Source: Paralvinella palmiformis
Lineage: Eukaryota; Annelida; Polychaeta; Terebellida; Alvinellidae
Reading direction: 5' to 3'
DNA: 64,000 bases
Assembly (NCBI GenBank): GCA_025642065.1
Contig: JAODUP010001178.1
Coordinates: 1-64,000, forward strand
Below the pieces are notes generated by a model. It worked only from the letters and a program-made list of their open reading frames with translations, was not told where the DNA came from and made no database searches. The stretch's first letter is position 1. Every line of letters starts with the position of its first letter. A program made the translations under genes and the position numbers. Of the stretch, positions 12,494 to 25,676 are shown piece by piece.

Positions 12494-12930
12494 AGTGACT
12501 TCATTATTCAGTATATCGTAACTTATCCATTAAAGTTGTTCTCACCCATTGATGTTTCTATTAGCTAGTCCACGCATCCAATAAAATATCAGAAATGGAA
12601 AAGCCTTATACTTTTTATTTTTTTATTAATTGATTAAAAAGTTCATTTATCTTTTATACTTAATCGACTGAGAACACGTCCCAGATATATAATGTCTCTC
12701 ATCAGGGCCATTCACGGCCATTACTGACTTTTGGCTAACATTAGCCAGATATTTAGCCTACAATCATTTAGTCGTCCTATTAGCTTCACGTTCCCTACAT
12801 CTACGATAACTATGTATCTACTACTTACTTCCATCATTGATGACGTAATATTATGATGTAGTGTAATATATGATATTAGAAATAAAATATGATATTAAGA
12901 TAAACCCGTGTTTTATTTTCTACTTACGTC

Positions 12931-12964
12931 TCAATCAATAAATCAATCAATAAATCAATCAATA

Positions 12965-12996
<32 letters not shown>

Positions 12997-13030
12997 GATC
13001 AATCAATCAATCAATCAATCAACAAATCAG
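12931..13030 (+). repeat. (CAAT)n microsatellite
   Basis: About 23 CAAT units with a few AAAT, CCAAT and CGAT variants. Confidence 0.95.
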
Positions 13031-13355
13031 CCATTCAATATACACATCAGTTAAGAGGGTTAGAAAGAAAGTCCAATGGTATTTCAATAATTGATATCAA
13101 TATTACAGGGGTGGCTTCTGTATATCAGATAATGTTTGATTTATTGATAAATACTATAATGTCTTTACAATCAATATTGTATTGACATAATACATCGGAT
13201 TAAATCATGTAATATTTGGTATTTAATGAAGCTGAGGTAGAACGTCAATATTCTTATGAAACGATATAGTTTATCTCCAGAATCATCTCTCTTGTTGTAT
13301 AATCTATAATGCTAAGTAAGGCTAAGAGTTATATCTAAGGTTAACATGATGGAAT

Positions 13356-14279
13356 TCAGGAGTAATATCTTTAATTGATTTATAATTAGATATTTTAATA
13401 ATAAAATAATTGGTTTCTTTATGATTTAGTATTGTAGACAATATTATGTAGGTAGAGAGTGACGTAGTATGACAGATTGAATTGATTGTGTTCATTTAAT
13501 AAATGCATCACATAATATACGAAGTGGCTATAGATCCAGATCCATAAGCGCAATGTTATAGCTATTGATCCGGCACATTTCCGGTTTCTGAGGCGTCTAT
13601 GATGCTTCCAGCTGTTGCCAATAAATGTCACAATATTCAGCTCGAAATTATCAACTAAGCCATGTTTCAACTGACAAATATTAAATAATAAATAAAGGAA
13701 ATTAAATAATTATTCTGGTACTTATGATTGATTTACCTTCGTTTCATGATCTATCACAAGAAAATGCGAGCATTTATTTCCGCTGTGGTTCCTTTTTTAA
13801 TTTTGAGTGGTTGTTCATAAATCCTATCCCACCATTCACAGGGGAGCAGTATGGAAAGATGGAGCCAAAATATCCCGAGGATGGTCACTGCCATAGTGTA
13901 TTACGTACTCAGGGGGTTTAATTCAGTGGAGCCGGCAGTGCCATTTAACGTGGTCAGTTACCCACAAGTTGCTTGCATGTTAGCTTGACAGAATTGTATG
14001 GTTTAGGGTTAGAGTTAGAGTTAAGTGGAAAGTGCCAGAGTTTTAGTAAATTCGTAAGGTATCCGGTAGCCGACAGTGTGTTATTTTCTTCCGGATATTC
14101 GGGAAGGTGCGCATGCGCAGTTGTAGTGCCGGAGCTATTGCTACTTTGATGTTCGTCTGGGTCCGGACCAATAGACCGAAATAATTTGTTGAATTAAGGT
14201 TTTAATCAAACCTATACCTTTGAAGTGAAGTCCCTTTAACATCTTTTTCGTTTAATGCACACAGCAATAAAGTGGGTTT
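13356..14279. other. Unassigned stretch with a more GC-balanced core
   Basis: The part 13840-14170 is less AT-rich than its surroundings and has 'gtttagggttagagttag' at 14000, but I recognise no gene. A 65-codon plus frame (13724-13921) has no known motif. It could be a single-copy spacer or an unrecognised repeat. Confidence 0.35.
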
Positions 14280-14550
14280 ATACTTATTCAGTAAGTTTAT
14301 ATAGGTTTACTTTAAATATATATCTTCCGATCGATACCTGTTCTACGATATAAAAACGGCTAAAATGCTATCCAAATTGGCTGAATGCGATTAAATGGAA
14401 ATGCCAGGTTCGGATGTTAATAATTGTCTTTTAATTTGATTCCAACATATCAACATAAGAATATTATCCACATAGGCATTGTCCACTTAATGTTCATTAT
14501 GATACTGTTGTCCCTGTAAATAATGGGAACTAAGTTTGCAAATCAAAAAC
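14280..14550 (+). repeat. Low-copy repeat shared with 20870-21200
   Basis: Shared blocks include the 'ttatcttccaaaagatacctcg' type at 14325/20912 and the 'ttgtccctgtaaataatggga' type at 14510/21163. Both copies lie downstream of a RepD copy in the same orientation. Confidence 0.45.
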
Positions 14551-16055
14551 TTTCTTCACCATCAATTAGACAATCAACATCCCAATTCAGGCACATTCTA
14601 TATCGGCACATTTAGGCACATTCTTTTATGTCAAAATAAAGGATAAAATCTCCTTTGCTGGAACAAACCTATATCTATGATAACATCTTTATAATTTTAA
14701 AATACATTTGTTAAAATCGGTTTTAAAAGGTATCAGGAATACTACGCGTGTTTATTACCTGATATAACTTGTGTCAAGAAAATCTTAAGCAATGAATGTT
14801 CTAAGATATTAGCAGGCATCTAAGCACACTGATGTGATTTTTTTTCAAACATACAAACAATAGAGCGATCCAATTACCTATGGCGCCACTATGTTCTAAG
14901 ATGCGGATGAAGTCTAAAAATCAGTGTTGTATGGCGATTTACGCGTGTAGTTGCCGATAAATATCTAACTGAGAAACAGTATATAGGCTATTTACCAGCT
15001 ATATTTGGATTTTATTTATAATCCATTAAGGGTATCTGATATTCAGATCATAATTTTGCATTTAATGTGCATGACATAGACTTCATCCAATATACATATG
15101 CCAATAAACTAAGTAATGTTCAACGCGATTTACATGGCAGTCAAGGTCCGGCCTGTCCAGTTCAAACTTTATTTTAGCTGTTGCCATATGCACGAGGATG
15201 TGAATGGATAAAATCAATGATCACATAGATTATAATTACTATTACTGTAATATTAGTATTTAGGCATGATATCTTGTACTGAAAGTGAATCAGTCATTCG
15301 TGCAATGTTTATTACATGTAAATATCTAGGGTGTTAATACTCTAATACAATAAAGAAATAACAGTATATACGTGATAGATATATGATTGGTTCCCAGGTA
15401 CAACTAAAAACTATATTTCCAAAACTTCCAAATTGGCCTTTACATCTGTGTTAAATATTTAAAAATCGTCTTCATTAAAATCAATTTACATTCAGCTAAA
15501 CGTTTAATGTTATAATCATTTAGTTAATCCATTAACGAAGGCTTAGCAGTGTTATTCTTGTAGAAATATCGGTCCGCTCAATCATTGGGTTATATATGTC
15601 CTGATAAATAGTGTGTTAATTCCTTTAGAAATACATAATCAGTCTCAGTATAATATGAAATAATTTGCTACAACATTCCCAGTATATACCTTTAGTAATA
15701 AGTTGCCATCCCCTATTAACAGTGGAGGGCCATAGCTGTTTCTACGGCAGTTGGTAACCGATGCAACACATTTCTCCTGGATCGGTCTATTACCGATAGA
15801 TGTCTTACTGAATGATTATGGCTAGTGGGATATTTGCAGATCTGTATCCCTTGTGATTAATGAATAGGACAAAATATGGTGAAACCAAATAAGTTATTTT
15901 TGGTTTATCGTCATTTATGTTTAGAATCATATAATCATTCATATTGTAAAAGTTTCACAGGAATAGGATAAATTTAATTCCCTGACATGACCTAGTTATA
16001 TACACAATTGTATGTCATCAGCAAAGAAGCAATATTTAAAGCCATAACGCTAGGA
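14551..16055. other. Unassigned spacer
   Basis: About 1.5 kb with no recognised gene, repeat pair or simple repeat. It is one of the best candidates in the window for single-copy DNA. Confidence 0.4.
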
Positions 16056-16110
16056 TGAAGATGAATGGATGAATGTTGTTTAACGACACATCGACACAAT
16101 TTAGGCCATT
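16056..16110 (-). mobile_element. SINE-tail-like fragment
   Basis: 'gatgaatg' units are followed by 'ttgtttaacgacacatcgac' and 'tttaggcc'. This resembles the 3' part of the SINE-1 type (compare 28229, 'gtttaacggcc'), read on the minus strand. It is short and degenerate. Confidence 0.25.
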
Positions 16111-16330
16111 CAGTGTCCCAAAGAAGTGATCTTAGAGTACATGTGTACATTATGAAAACCAAAGGACCAAGAACTAAGCCGCTTAGTATATTTAATTACA
16201 ATGAAAGAAAAATATATTCCATTGAAGTGCTTTATGTGATAAGCTGACAATATCTTCTAACCTGGAGACATGAATACTGTGGTCAACTGTATCAATTATG
16301 TTTCCTGCTATGGCCATTTATGCATGCAGT
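16111..16330 (-). pseudogene. LINE reverse transcriptase relic (minus strand)
   Basis: On the minus strand, frames around 16310-16230 read IIDTVDHSIHVSRLE, the usual palm region 'FDTVDH.ILL.RL' of CR1/L2-group LINE reverse transcriptases. About 25 residues later comes HKALQW. At 16190-16130 comes LVLGPLVFIMYT, matching the 'GSVLGPLLFILY' motif. Order and spacing fit the family. Stops and shifts break the frame, so it is dead. The relic may extend to about 16690, but I could not follow it there. This segment was recognised from motifs, not from a long open frame. Confidence 0.7.
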
Positions 16331-17032
16331 ATATCCTGATCCATTATGGGTGTTACAGGATAAATATTTGCTTAAAGAGAAAGGATCTGCCGTTTCACTA
16401 AGCTTAGCTAAAAATCCCGAATTTGAAGTAGGCATTACAGACATGTGTTCTAGGAAAACACCGATAGACAATGATTGAATACTGTTTTGGGGAATAAGGG
16501 TCATCAAAAGATTCTAGCTGTCTTACTGAAGCTACTAAGGCACGGAGTCAACTGGATAGAACACATTTTATGAGCACTTCAAAAATTCTCTGTTATCAGG
16601 CTCCGTCAGAGTCTGAAATATATCCATGGTAGACGTTCAGACCCTTTCTTATCTTACCAGCAAATATTAAAAGCTTTAACGAGATAAAACTTCCTTTCTT
16701 GTAAATTTTTGATGAATTCATCAATCGATTATTTATTTAGGTGATCATAAATTTACATTTCATTATTGGAAATAATGAGTATATTAGTATCTGATGAATT
16801 ATTTGAAAGGTTAGAGTTGTGTTCGTTGCTTTATGACCCAAAATGGCCAAATTCATATTCTGATATTTGGATATTAATAAATTTAGTTTAAAACAAATTG
16901 GTATTGTATTAAGACAACATATATATTTACATGGTCTTAGCGGGCTAGCGGGTGTTGGAAGAGTTGACCTTTGGCATAGTTGTCTCTAAATATAGTTTGG
17001 AGGTGTAGTTGATAATTGTTGATATTGAAAAA

Positions 17033-17037
<5 letters not shown>
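16331..17037. other. Unassigned, possibly upstream part of the LINE relic
   Basis: A plus-strand open frame (about 16246-16477) and a minus-strand one (16292-16507) overlap the LINE relic and its flank. Neither matches anything known. Nothing else seen. Confidence 0.35.

Positions 17038-17068
<31 letters not shown>
17038..17068 (+). repeat. (TA)n microsatellite
   Basis: About 15 TA units. Confidence 0.95.
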
Positions 17069-17070
<2 letters not shown>

Positions 17071-17239
17071 AATGTGTATACAATCTGTGTGGATAGAGGT
17101 ATGGGACACGTTTTAGATTAATACATATTATCTGCAAAAAGATATTTCTTAATTAACCTTACTGTTTCGTGAGTTTTGTTCCTTTTGTTTACTGCATTCT
17201 CACTACTACAACATGTACTGTTACTAGTTTTGCTACTAG

Positions 17240-17297
17240 TCCTACTACTACTCCTCTTTCTATTAACTACTATTTCTGTTACTACCACTACTACTGT

Positions 17298-17335
<38 letters not shown>

Positions 17336-17808
17336 TCACTACTACTACTGCTACCATTACTACTACTATGCTACTACTACTACTACTAATACTACTACTA
17401 CTGCTCCTACTGCTACTACTACTACTACTATTATTGTGTCTACTACTACTACTACTACTATTACTACTACTACTATCACTACTACTACTAATACTACTAC
17501 TACTGCTCCTACTGCTACTACTACTACTACTATTACTGTGTCTACTACTACTACTACTACTACTACTATCACTACTACTACTAATACTACTACTACGTCT
17601 ACTACTACTACTACTACTACTATCACTACTACTACTACTACTACTACTACTATTAATACTACTACTACTACTACTACTACTTCTACTACTACTACTATCA
17701 CTACTACTACTACTACTATTACTACTGCTACTACTACTTCTACTATTACTACGTCTACTACTACTGCTACTACTACTATCACTACTACTACTACAACTAT
17801 TACTACTG

Positions 17809-17848
<40 letters not shown>

Positions 17849-17890
17849 AACTACTAATACTACCGCTACTACTAAAACTATTACTTCTAT
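17240..17890 (+). repeat. (CTA)n trinucleotide array
   Basis: About 650 bases of CTA/ACT repeat with scattered single-base variants (ATT, GCT, TCT, CGT). A higher-order repeat is visible: 'aatactactactactgctcctactgct' occurs at about 17390 and 17490. Because the unit is three bases, several frames stay open (poly-Thr, poly-Leu and poly-Val translations). These are not genes. Confidence 0.95.
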
Positions 17891-17999
17891 TACTAATATT
17901 ATTAGTGCTGTTCTGTTTACTACCACTACAATAAGTGACAATACTCCTACTAGTGATTATACTTATAATTTTATAATTATATTTTCAGTATTTGTTTGA

Positions 18000-19010
<1,011 letters not shown>

Positions 19011-19079
19011 TATAACCCCGCGAAGTGTTTCATGCCTGAGTGTAAAAGAGTTTTAGTTGTGTTCTATTCTGTCCTATGT

Positions 19080-19410
19080 TCTCGCTTTCAATCCATAATA
19101 TACAGACATGACTCCATTATGTCAAGATTGTTTCTAGTTTCGGAAGAATGTCAGTAATTATAACTGATTTATCATGGAAAACAAGTCAGTCCTCATCAGA
19201 CAGCAATGATATACCATTTTGTGACAAATACTTTTTTTTAGTTTAACGCGCGCCTCGTTGTTTATTTAGAGAATCAAATACATCTTATGAGTAATTTCTA
19301 TCCCAATCTTCGTTCTTTCGAGACCTTTATCGTCAACATTACTTTTGGTACATTGGTAGACGTTTAATATAGCTAGTGAAGGCCCATTTACAATATACAA
19401 AGAAAAAAAA
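19080..19410 (+). repeat. RepC copy 2
   Basis: Aligns with 21935-22290: 'gtcaagattgtttctagtttcggaag' type at 19118, 'aactgatttatcat' at 19162, 'ctttatcgtcaac' at 19325, 'ggtagacgttta' at 19353. It passes directly into RepD copy 4, giving the RepC-RepD junction without insertions. Confidence 0.65.
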
Positions 19411-19419
19411 TATATATAT

Positions 19420-20085
19420 TTCAACTGATAAACAATTCATTATGTGACTGGTGAGTATTTTTGTGAGTGTATGTATTTTAGTGAAAACATAATTAGAGAA
19501 GAATGATTAGACTATCATTTAACAGAGTGCTTCTCCATTAGATAGACTTCCGTTTCCTTCAATCTATATCTCATTGTTACAGGCTTGTGATATTCCACAA
19601 AGGACGTATTACATGATTAGCCAAGTGTGGAGGATATACACCTGTTGAGTTGTGGTATTGATAGCTGATAACCTACAGACATAGCTTACCTCATATGATT
19701 TAAAGTCACACACGAATTACAATAAAGAAAGAAGTGAGTTGACATTCTCCTCGCTTCTCAGTTTCCTATACCCGTGTCAGTCGAAGGTCACTGAACCGTT
19801 TGCTATCTCATAAAGGCACACGTTAAACAAGGAAGAACGCATGTTTTGGGTGGGTTTGGTGAGATGGTATTATGAATGACATATGTTGTTTGATTGGTTG
19901 TTGATCTTTTGTCTGTTAACCTGTCAATCAAGCAGAATGGTTTTTCTATCTCTTTAACTGTATTTAAGTATATTTATTTTGAAGCCTTAATCAATGTGGA
20001 TTCGCACCAATTCCAAGAAGAATACAACATCCACGAATTTATTTACTAAATCTGGAATTCTAAACCTAAATAAAAGTATCAATAG

Positions 20086-20131
<46 letters not shown>

Positions 20132-20720
20132 GAGTGGTGTTCTTGAGTTATGTGTTGTTTGTTTGTTATAAGTCTCTCTCTTTATGTGTGCTTGTGTGTG
20201 TGCGCGTGTTTGTTTATTTGTGCACGTGTGTCTCTGTATTACTTTACAGATGTTTTTGTGTATTTGCGTGTTGTCTTAATCTCAACCTTCACTAATATCT
20301 ATATCTATATAACTAAGATTTCTTCATTATGCTAATATTGAAACAAAAACAAATCATAATCCATCAAATATGAAGATATCTATTATTTTGGGATTGACTA
20401 GTACACCATTATAATAGAACTGTCTTAATTGTGATGTCATAGTGACGTATTGCGGGTGAGATAAGATATGTAATGATGAGCAGAATAATGGAGTGGTATT
20501 ATGATGTTTGAGAGTAAGACGTAGAGAGTGAGTCAGAAAGAGAGAGAGAGAGGGGGGGTGATCGCGTGTGATCGTGTGTGAATGATTGTATTTGTGCATG
20601 AGTGTGTGTGTGAGTGCTGATAGCGTGGATTTATAAATATAGAACAACCGATCTTTATTATTCTTCCAAATTTGAACCAGAGACAAAATAGACAATTAGA
20701 ACAACGTTAGAAAGAGTTTT
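19420..20720 (+). repeat. RepD copy 4 (long form)
   Basis: Full-length partner of RepD copy 3. The distal block has 'atatgaagatatctatt' (20369) and 'taatgatgagcagaataat' (20471). Between the blocks is a (TA)n (20091-20130) and a TG-rich run. A GA-rich run and a G run (20535-20557) are private to this copy. Confidence 0.7.
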
Positions 20721-21230
20721 TGCCGTTAACTAATATTCCAAATAAGAATATTTATCATTAATAATGTCTAGGCGACTTTTTTGAATATAATATTAATTTA
20801 CGTAAGCTAAAACCTATTAGTAATGGAAATAATGTGGCTTTTGTGTACGATTGTAAAATATTCACTAAGCATGCTATGCTTTTCCTTTTGGTTATTACTT
20901 TTAAGTAGATAGACGTGAGCGTTTATCTTCCAAAAGATACCTCGTTTATGATATATACACGTCTGAAAAGCTTTGAGACTATCTGGATTAAAATCGGCTG
21001 TTTGTGATCGGAATGCCGATGCCATTTTTTGATGTTAATACATAATTTTCGGTGTTTCCCCAAGATATCTACGTAGGAAACTGATTTACCGAAACATTCG
21101 GATTCCAGACGTTATGAGGCGAGGATAATGTTAGGTTATAAGCTTCTTTATGATCATCCTATTGTCTCTGTAGAAAATGGGATATAAGTTACTTTTCTGT
21201 ACTGGAATATACGTTACTTTTCTGTACTAA
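20721..21230 (+). repeat. Low-copy repeat shared with 14280-14550
   Basis: The part 20870-21200 aligns with 14280-14550, as noted there. The rest has no recognised content. Confidence 0.4.
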
Positions 21231-21239
21231 AGCATCATT

Positions 21240-21420
21240 TTAGGCCACCAGCATCGCCAATAACACGAATACCGCAACTTACGTTATTGCCACCATCACC
21301 ACCATCGGCAACAGTAGTATAACCGACACCTTCGCCATTACTATCAACACAACCACTACCACTACCGCCACCACTATCATCAACACCAATGTTACCATCA
21401 ATCCGACCAATAGACAGAGA
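21240..21420 (+). repeat. Degenerate (CAC/CCA) trinucleotide-rich block
   Basis: A run rich in ACC/CAC/CAT triplets with frequent substitutions, probably an old trinucleotide repeat. Confidence 0.6.
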
Positions 21421-21669
21421 CAGGTTCTATAAGCTTGATTAGCCATTTATCAACTCTCCTTTGTAATATGAAAAGACTCGTAATAGTGATATATACATGG
21501 CATACATCACTAGTCTGTCTAAGAAGTAAACATCAAGATTTAGTAGAGATTTCCTTGGCGATTATTAACTGTCAGGTGGTTTTTAGGGTCTCAGATCAGT
21601 TAATTCTTTTTGATCTTACTAAATTAACATTCTGTTAATGAAAACAAATTGATGACGATAATGCTGCTG

Positions 21670-21671
<2 letters not shown>

Positions 21672-21755
<84 letters not shown>
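21672..21755 (+). repeat. (TA)n microsatellite
   Basis: About 40 TA units, followed shortly by an ACTC tract and RepC copy 3. Confidence 0.95.
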
Positions 21756-21757
<2 letters not shown>

Positions 21758-21769
21758 TATATATATGCC

Positions 21770-21862
21770 TGACTGACTCACTCTCCGACTCACTGACTCA
21801 CTCGCTCACCCATTCACTCATCTACTCACTCACTCACTCACTCACTTACTCACTCACTCATC
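21770..21862 (+). repeat. Imperfect (ACTC)n tract
   Basis: GACT/CTCA units at the left change to ACTC at the right, the same left-to-right change as at 941-1190. It sits directly before RepC copy 3, as the big array sits before RepC copy 1. Confidence 0.9.
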
Positions 21863-21869
21863 CAATATC

Positions 21870-22430
21870 TCCACCCTGTCACCTCTCCCATGACATTGTC
21901 ATTGTTAATCAACAACACACCAAATTACTATTAACCTGACAGACGTGACGCCATTTGTTCAAGATTTTATCTCGGTTTAGAAGAAAATCTCTTATTATAA
22001 TTGATTTATCACGATACCGAAGTCAGTTCTCCTAAAACACTGTTTACTCTGTAAAATTTTGTTCAATATATTTTTCTACTCCAAAGCTTCAGGCAAGAAG
22101 ATGCCATTTGATGACAGATGCTAGTCTTGACTTAGCTTCCGTGACACACTGTACTTTAGATAATAAAACACAGCTACTGAAGAATCTCTATCTATCTTCA
22201 CCTTTGTTCTTTCGTGACCTTTTAGCATCAACAGTTTCTTAGTAGATGTCACTGACAGTAGATGTTTAACATAGCCATAGAAAATAACATAGTATTCTCT
22301 ATAGCGTAGGAACAATAGACGATATTATATTAAATAATTATCTAGTTAGTATACAATGTGTTTAATGATTTAGTTATGATTTTAATCAGATATCATTTTT
22401 AATCTTGTGGACGCCAGATCTATTGTTCTT
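21870..22430 (+). repeat. RepC copy 3
   Basis: Matches RepC copy 2 at 21945-22070 and RepC copy 1 at 22205-22420 (ccttttagcatcaac ... tagatgtttaacatagcc ... tttaatgatttagttatgat). The three copies together define RepC. Confidence 0.65.
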
Positions 22431-22790
22431 CAATTGACATGGAATTGTGGATGGGAAGGAAGATGCTATAGACAGGAAAGATGATGAAAATTACGAAGAG
22501 CCATCTTCAATTGTTATCTGATTGTCTTAAGTTTGTCCTAGAACCTGAACGTTTCCCGTTTCGTTTTGATATGGGAATTATGACAAAGAAAAGGCACGAT
22601 AAAGTAAAAAGATTAGGATAAAGATACCGAAATCGTGTGATATAATAGCAAGAGTCAACATGTTGAAACAATGTTTTTATCTTGAATATTAACAGTCCTT
22701 GATCTATATAACTAAACAATATAATCATTAATCTATATATATAATATGATATATACATATATGATAAATGTTCGTATATAAGTGTGTTGT
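22431..22790. other. Unassigned spacer
   Basis: No gene recognised. It holds a short TA-rich run (22735-22765) and leads into a (TG)n tract at 22785-22806 that abuts RepF. Confidence 0.4.
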
Positions 22791-22791
22791 G

Positions 22792-23140
22792 TGTGTGTGT
22801 GTGTGTTTTAGGGTACATAGCAAGAGTCAACAGGCACAGAGCATCAACATATCTAAACATCCTTCGAAACCTACCTCCATAAATCTAAATACAACTATAC
22901 ATACATTAATTAAAAAAAAAATGTTCCATACCTCCACATATTGATAAATGTGTGCGTATACCTAAGCATGTGTCTGGTCTACTCATCAGCCTGTGGGAAC
23001 CAGCTAATTCGCTTTTCGTATGCGACAAATATGTCACGCCCACAGGAAAGTGGCTACATGAGGCTACGTACAAATTTTGCTTTGGAAGTAATGTTATTTG
23101 ATATTTTTCGAGGGTTAGCATGGTGTATTTCCTGGTAATG
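22792..23140 (-). mobile_element. RepF copy 2, reverse orientation
   Basis: Reverse complement of the family end: (TG)n, then 'ttttagggtacata', then 'caggcacagagcatcaacatat'. The body is close to 42625-42968, down to single bases over long stretches. It separates RepC copy 3 from RepD copy 5, just as RepF copy 1 separates RepC copy 1 from RepD copy 1, but in the opposite orientation. Confidence 0.75.
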
Positions 23141-23739
23141 TGTGTAAAGCTAATCTTGACGTAGGAACATTTGGTGCTATTGAAAAAAGTAATATAAATT
23201 TCAATTCAATTTAACAAATATAGTACTGGACATCACACCCGTATAAGAAGGCATACTAATTACGGTGACTAATTTAAATTTTGACATAAAGTAGTTCTTG
23301 TTCATGATGACACATTGGTGATATGTGCAATATATCTCTACAAATAAAACTAGAGATGTATTTCATGGTTTAGCGTCATAAAACGGTACACACCTTTCTT
23401 TATCAACGTTTTACATGTGGATAATCCTCATGTTACTAACATATAACTCGCAGCACAATCTCGAAGTTCATTGGACAACAATCTAAAGAGATTATTGTAT
23501 GCTACCCACAGTTTTCTAATCGATTCTGTTCTATAACAACGCCGCAGCTGGCATGTATATAACGAAGTATACCATAGTATTTAAAGAGAGTACACGTCAG
23601 AGATTCTGTACACAGGTAAAACGTTCGATTAAACATATATACATACATACATAACAGCGGGTATTAATTCGGATGGTAATTACCAATGTTTACTAGACAA
23701 TTCAAAACATGAATAGAACTTTTTCCTTTTAATTGACAG
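23141..23739. other. Unassigned spacer
   Basis: AT-rich with no recognised gene, tRNA or repeat. A short 'catacata' run lies near 23640. Confidence 0.4.
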
Positions 23740-24360
23740 TCACTGAAAATAAAACCGTGAGTTGATGTATTTTAGTTAACTAACTTCCAGGCATTTCATT
23801 CATTGATTTGTCTGCAATGTTATAAAATTAGTGAAATAGAGAATAGGCTTGAGTTATCATTTAACAGATCCCGTAGCTTCCACGCTATATGTAACTTTTA
23901 CAGGACTGTTACACACAATAAAGGCCGTATTACATATTAGTCAAGCATAATGTAAATATTGGTGTCTGGTAGTGATGAAGGGAACCGGTAATTTAGATAT
24001 GTAACCAACGTGTGTTTATTTAGAGCATAAGGAATATTAACATCAACGAAACGGTTTTGTCTCGGTCTGTGGTCTATGACGGTTATATATGTCACCGAGA
24101 AATACAGCAAACGGGGATAAATGGATACGCTTGATGGAGATATAGTGCTACGATTTAGGGTTTGGGTGTATCATGGGGGTGGGGGGGGGGGTGGGGGTGG
24201 TAGTGATTTAATTGTTTGTGTATTTATTATTTAATATACTTGTATATTTGTTTGTCAGTCTCTCCATCCTTCATGTTATATATATTTCTGCCTGTCTATA
24301 TCTCAGTTTGTATTTATGTTTGTTTGTTTGTGTGTCTGTCTATCTCTTTTGAGACATAGT
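23740..24360 (+). repeat. RepD copy 5
   Basis: Matches RepD copies 1 and 3: 'ttgagttatcatttaacaga' (23850), 'gttacacacaataaagg' (23908), 'gtgtctggtagtgatgaaggg' (23964), then the TTTG-rich end with 'tttgtttgtcagtctctcc' (24249). Confidence 0.65.
24176..24204 (+). other. G-rich tract, G-quadruplex-capable
   Basis: A run of G broken by single T (GGGGGTG11TGGGGGTGG) inside RepD copy 5. Similar short G or C runs lie at 20550, 35469, 37171 and 62699. Confidence 0.5.
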
Positions 24361-24829
24361 AAGTGTTCATAATCAACTCCCGCAGATCGTGATATCTCTC
24401 ATCAAAATATAACCGTTTTTTGTTTACGAAACTAAACACATTGTGTTTAATATATATGAGAATGAAAACAACAGTTTAATAATATACATATTTATAGTGA
24501 AACAGGCTTGGTAATTACGATTGTTTTAAAATAATTATAACTAGGACGTAATCCTAGTAGGCAGATATAGATCGGTAATATAAAATTGGTTACATTTGTA
24601 TCACCCTCTGTGAATAAGGGTTCAAAAATAGATCTCGTACTGCAATAAAAATTGTCACCTGTAAATGTCACATTACTACGCAATTAGGCAATAATTAACT
24701 CAAAGTGTGGAGTCACTAAAAAGTTAAATCCTGACATAAATCAACAGATACTTATTATGAGAAACCAGGTATTATCTTAAATGCTGTGATATTACTTCGT
24801 TATGATTCTGTACTTAATTTTTTCATTTT
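24361..24829. other. Unassigned spacer
   Basis: No recognised gene or repeat. Confidence 0.4.
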
Positions 24830-25051
24830 TCGCATATAATCATTTTTGGAATTTTTGGCCAGATTGATTGTTTTCAGGTGACTCACTTTTATTTACTAAT
24901 ATCTGAAATTATATTTTGCTACATATTGCACAATGAACTGTACACATAACGATATGGTAATGTCCTCCCTTAGTAGAGCCAGCTGCATATCAACCCGCAT
25001 AAGATGTCCCCAAATCGATTTTAGACCATGACCACTGATCTGTGCAAATAA

Positions 25052-25211
25052 GATAATTACCTAAGTGCGTCAGCTTGTCTTTATTTGCTCGATTACTCAT
25101 CTTCCTGATCCCAAAATATTATCGATCATACGATAATTACGATAGTGACGTCACCTTGTCTATAATTCCCCGGGTACTCATCTTTCTGACCCCAAAACTG
25201 TATCGACCTAT
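25052..25211 (+). repeat. 80-bp tandem duplication
   Basis: Two units of 80 bases, 25052-25131 and 25132-25211. Both start 'gataattac' and share 'ttgtct', 'tactcatct' and 'cccaaaa' in register. They differ at roughly a quarter of positions by eye. Confidence 0.7.
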
Positions 25212-25399
25212 TAACCTATATTTGTCAGGTCCTGATACAGAACCCAGCAGGCACATTGAGGGTACTTCGGGACTGGTTGATAGCATAAAAAGTACTCAAA
25301 AGACAATAGGAAAATAAACCAGGTTGTTTTAACCCCTTTCATTGATTTGTACTTAAATCGTTATTTTCATTTCGTCCCTGACTAGAGTCTCTCTTTATA

Positions 25400-25401
<2 letters not shown>

Positions 25402-25471
<70 letters not shown>
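25402..25471 (+). repeat. (AT)n microsatellite
   Basis: About 35 AT units between the RepE leader and body. Confidence 0.95.
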
Positions 25472-25472
<1 letters not shown>

Positions 25473-25620
25473 TAAAAATAATAGACGTAGTTTATGTTAT
25501 TAGTTACAATTGGTCAGGACATGAAAGTAAATTGTTCGTTATTCAACTACAACTTGAGAGTAGTGAATATTATTCCAAAGATGGCTCAATAAAGTCGATT
25601 TTATTTATAACACGCAAATT

Positions 25621-25676
25621 CTGTCGAACTGAGAGTCGTTATCGATATAACCATTGTTCTAGATACTGGGCTACTG
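25621..25676 (-). other. tRNA-like block inside RepE copy 4
   Basis: Minus strand: 'agtagcccagtatctagaac', then 'ctcagttcgaca'. Decayed A and B boxes at the position seen in the other RepE copies. Confidence 0.35.

Larger units (their letters stand above)
11960..13355 (+). repeat. RepE copy 3 with leader
   Basis: The leader (11985-12070, 'tgtttgattgattgtattct') resembles 6980 and 24870. The main body, 12310-13350, matches RepE copy 1 in both front and distal parts, including 'ctagtccacgcatccaat' (12573) and 'ctaagtaaggctaagagtt' (13312). It carries a (CAAT)n tract where copy 1 has GATA-like sequence. Confidence 0.7.

Noticed and set aside
14000..14030. Telomere repeat (ttaggg)n
   Set aside because: Only one true unit followed by 'ttagag' variants; too short for an interstitial telomere.
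16246..16477. Plus-strand open frame of about 77 codons as an exon
   Set aside because: It lies antisense to and beside a LINE relic, and has no known motif or splice evidence.
17169..17999. Open frames of 190-276 codons on both strands
   Set aside because: They are translations of the (CTA)n array; the unit of three bases keeps all frames open.
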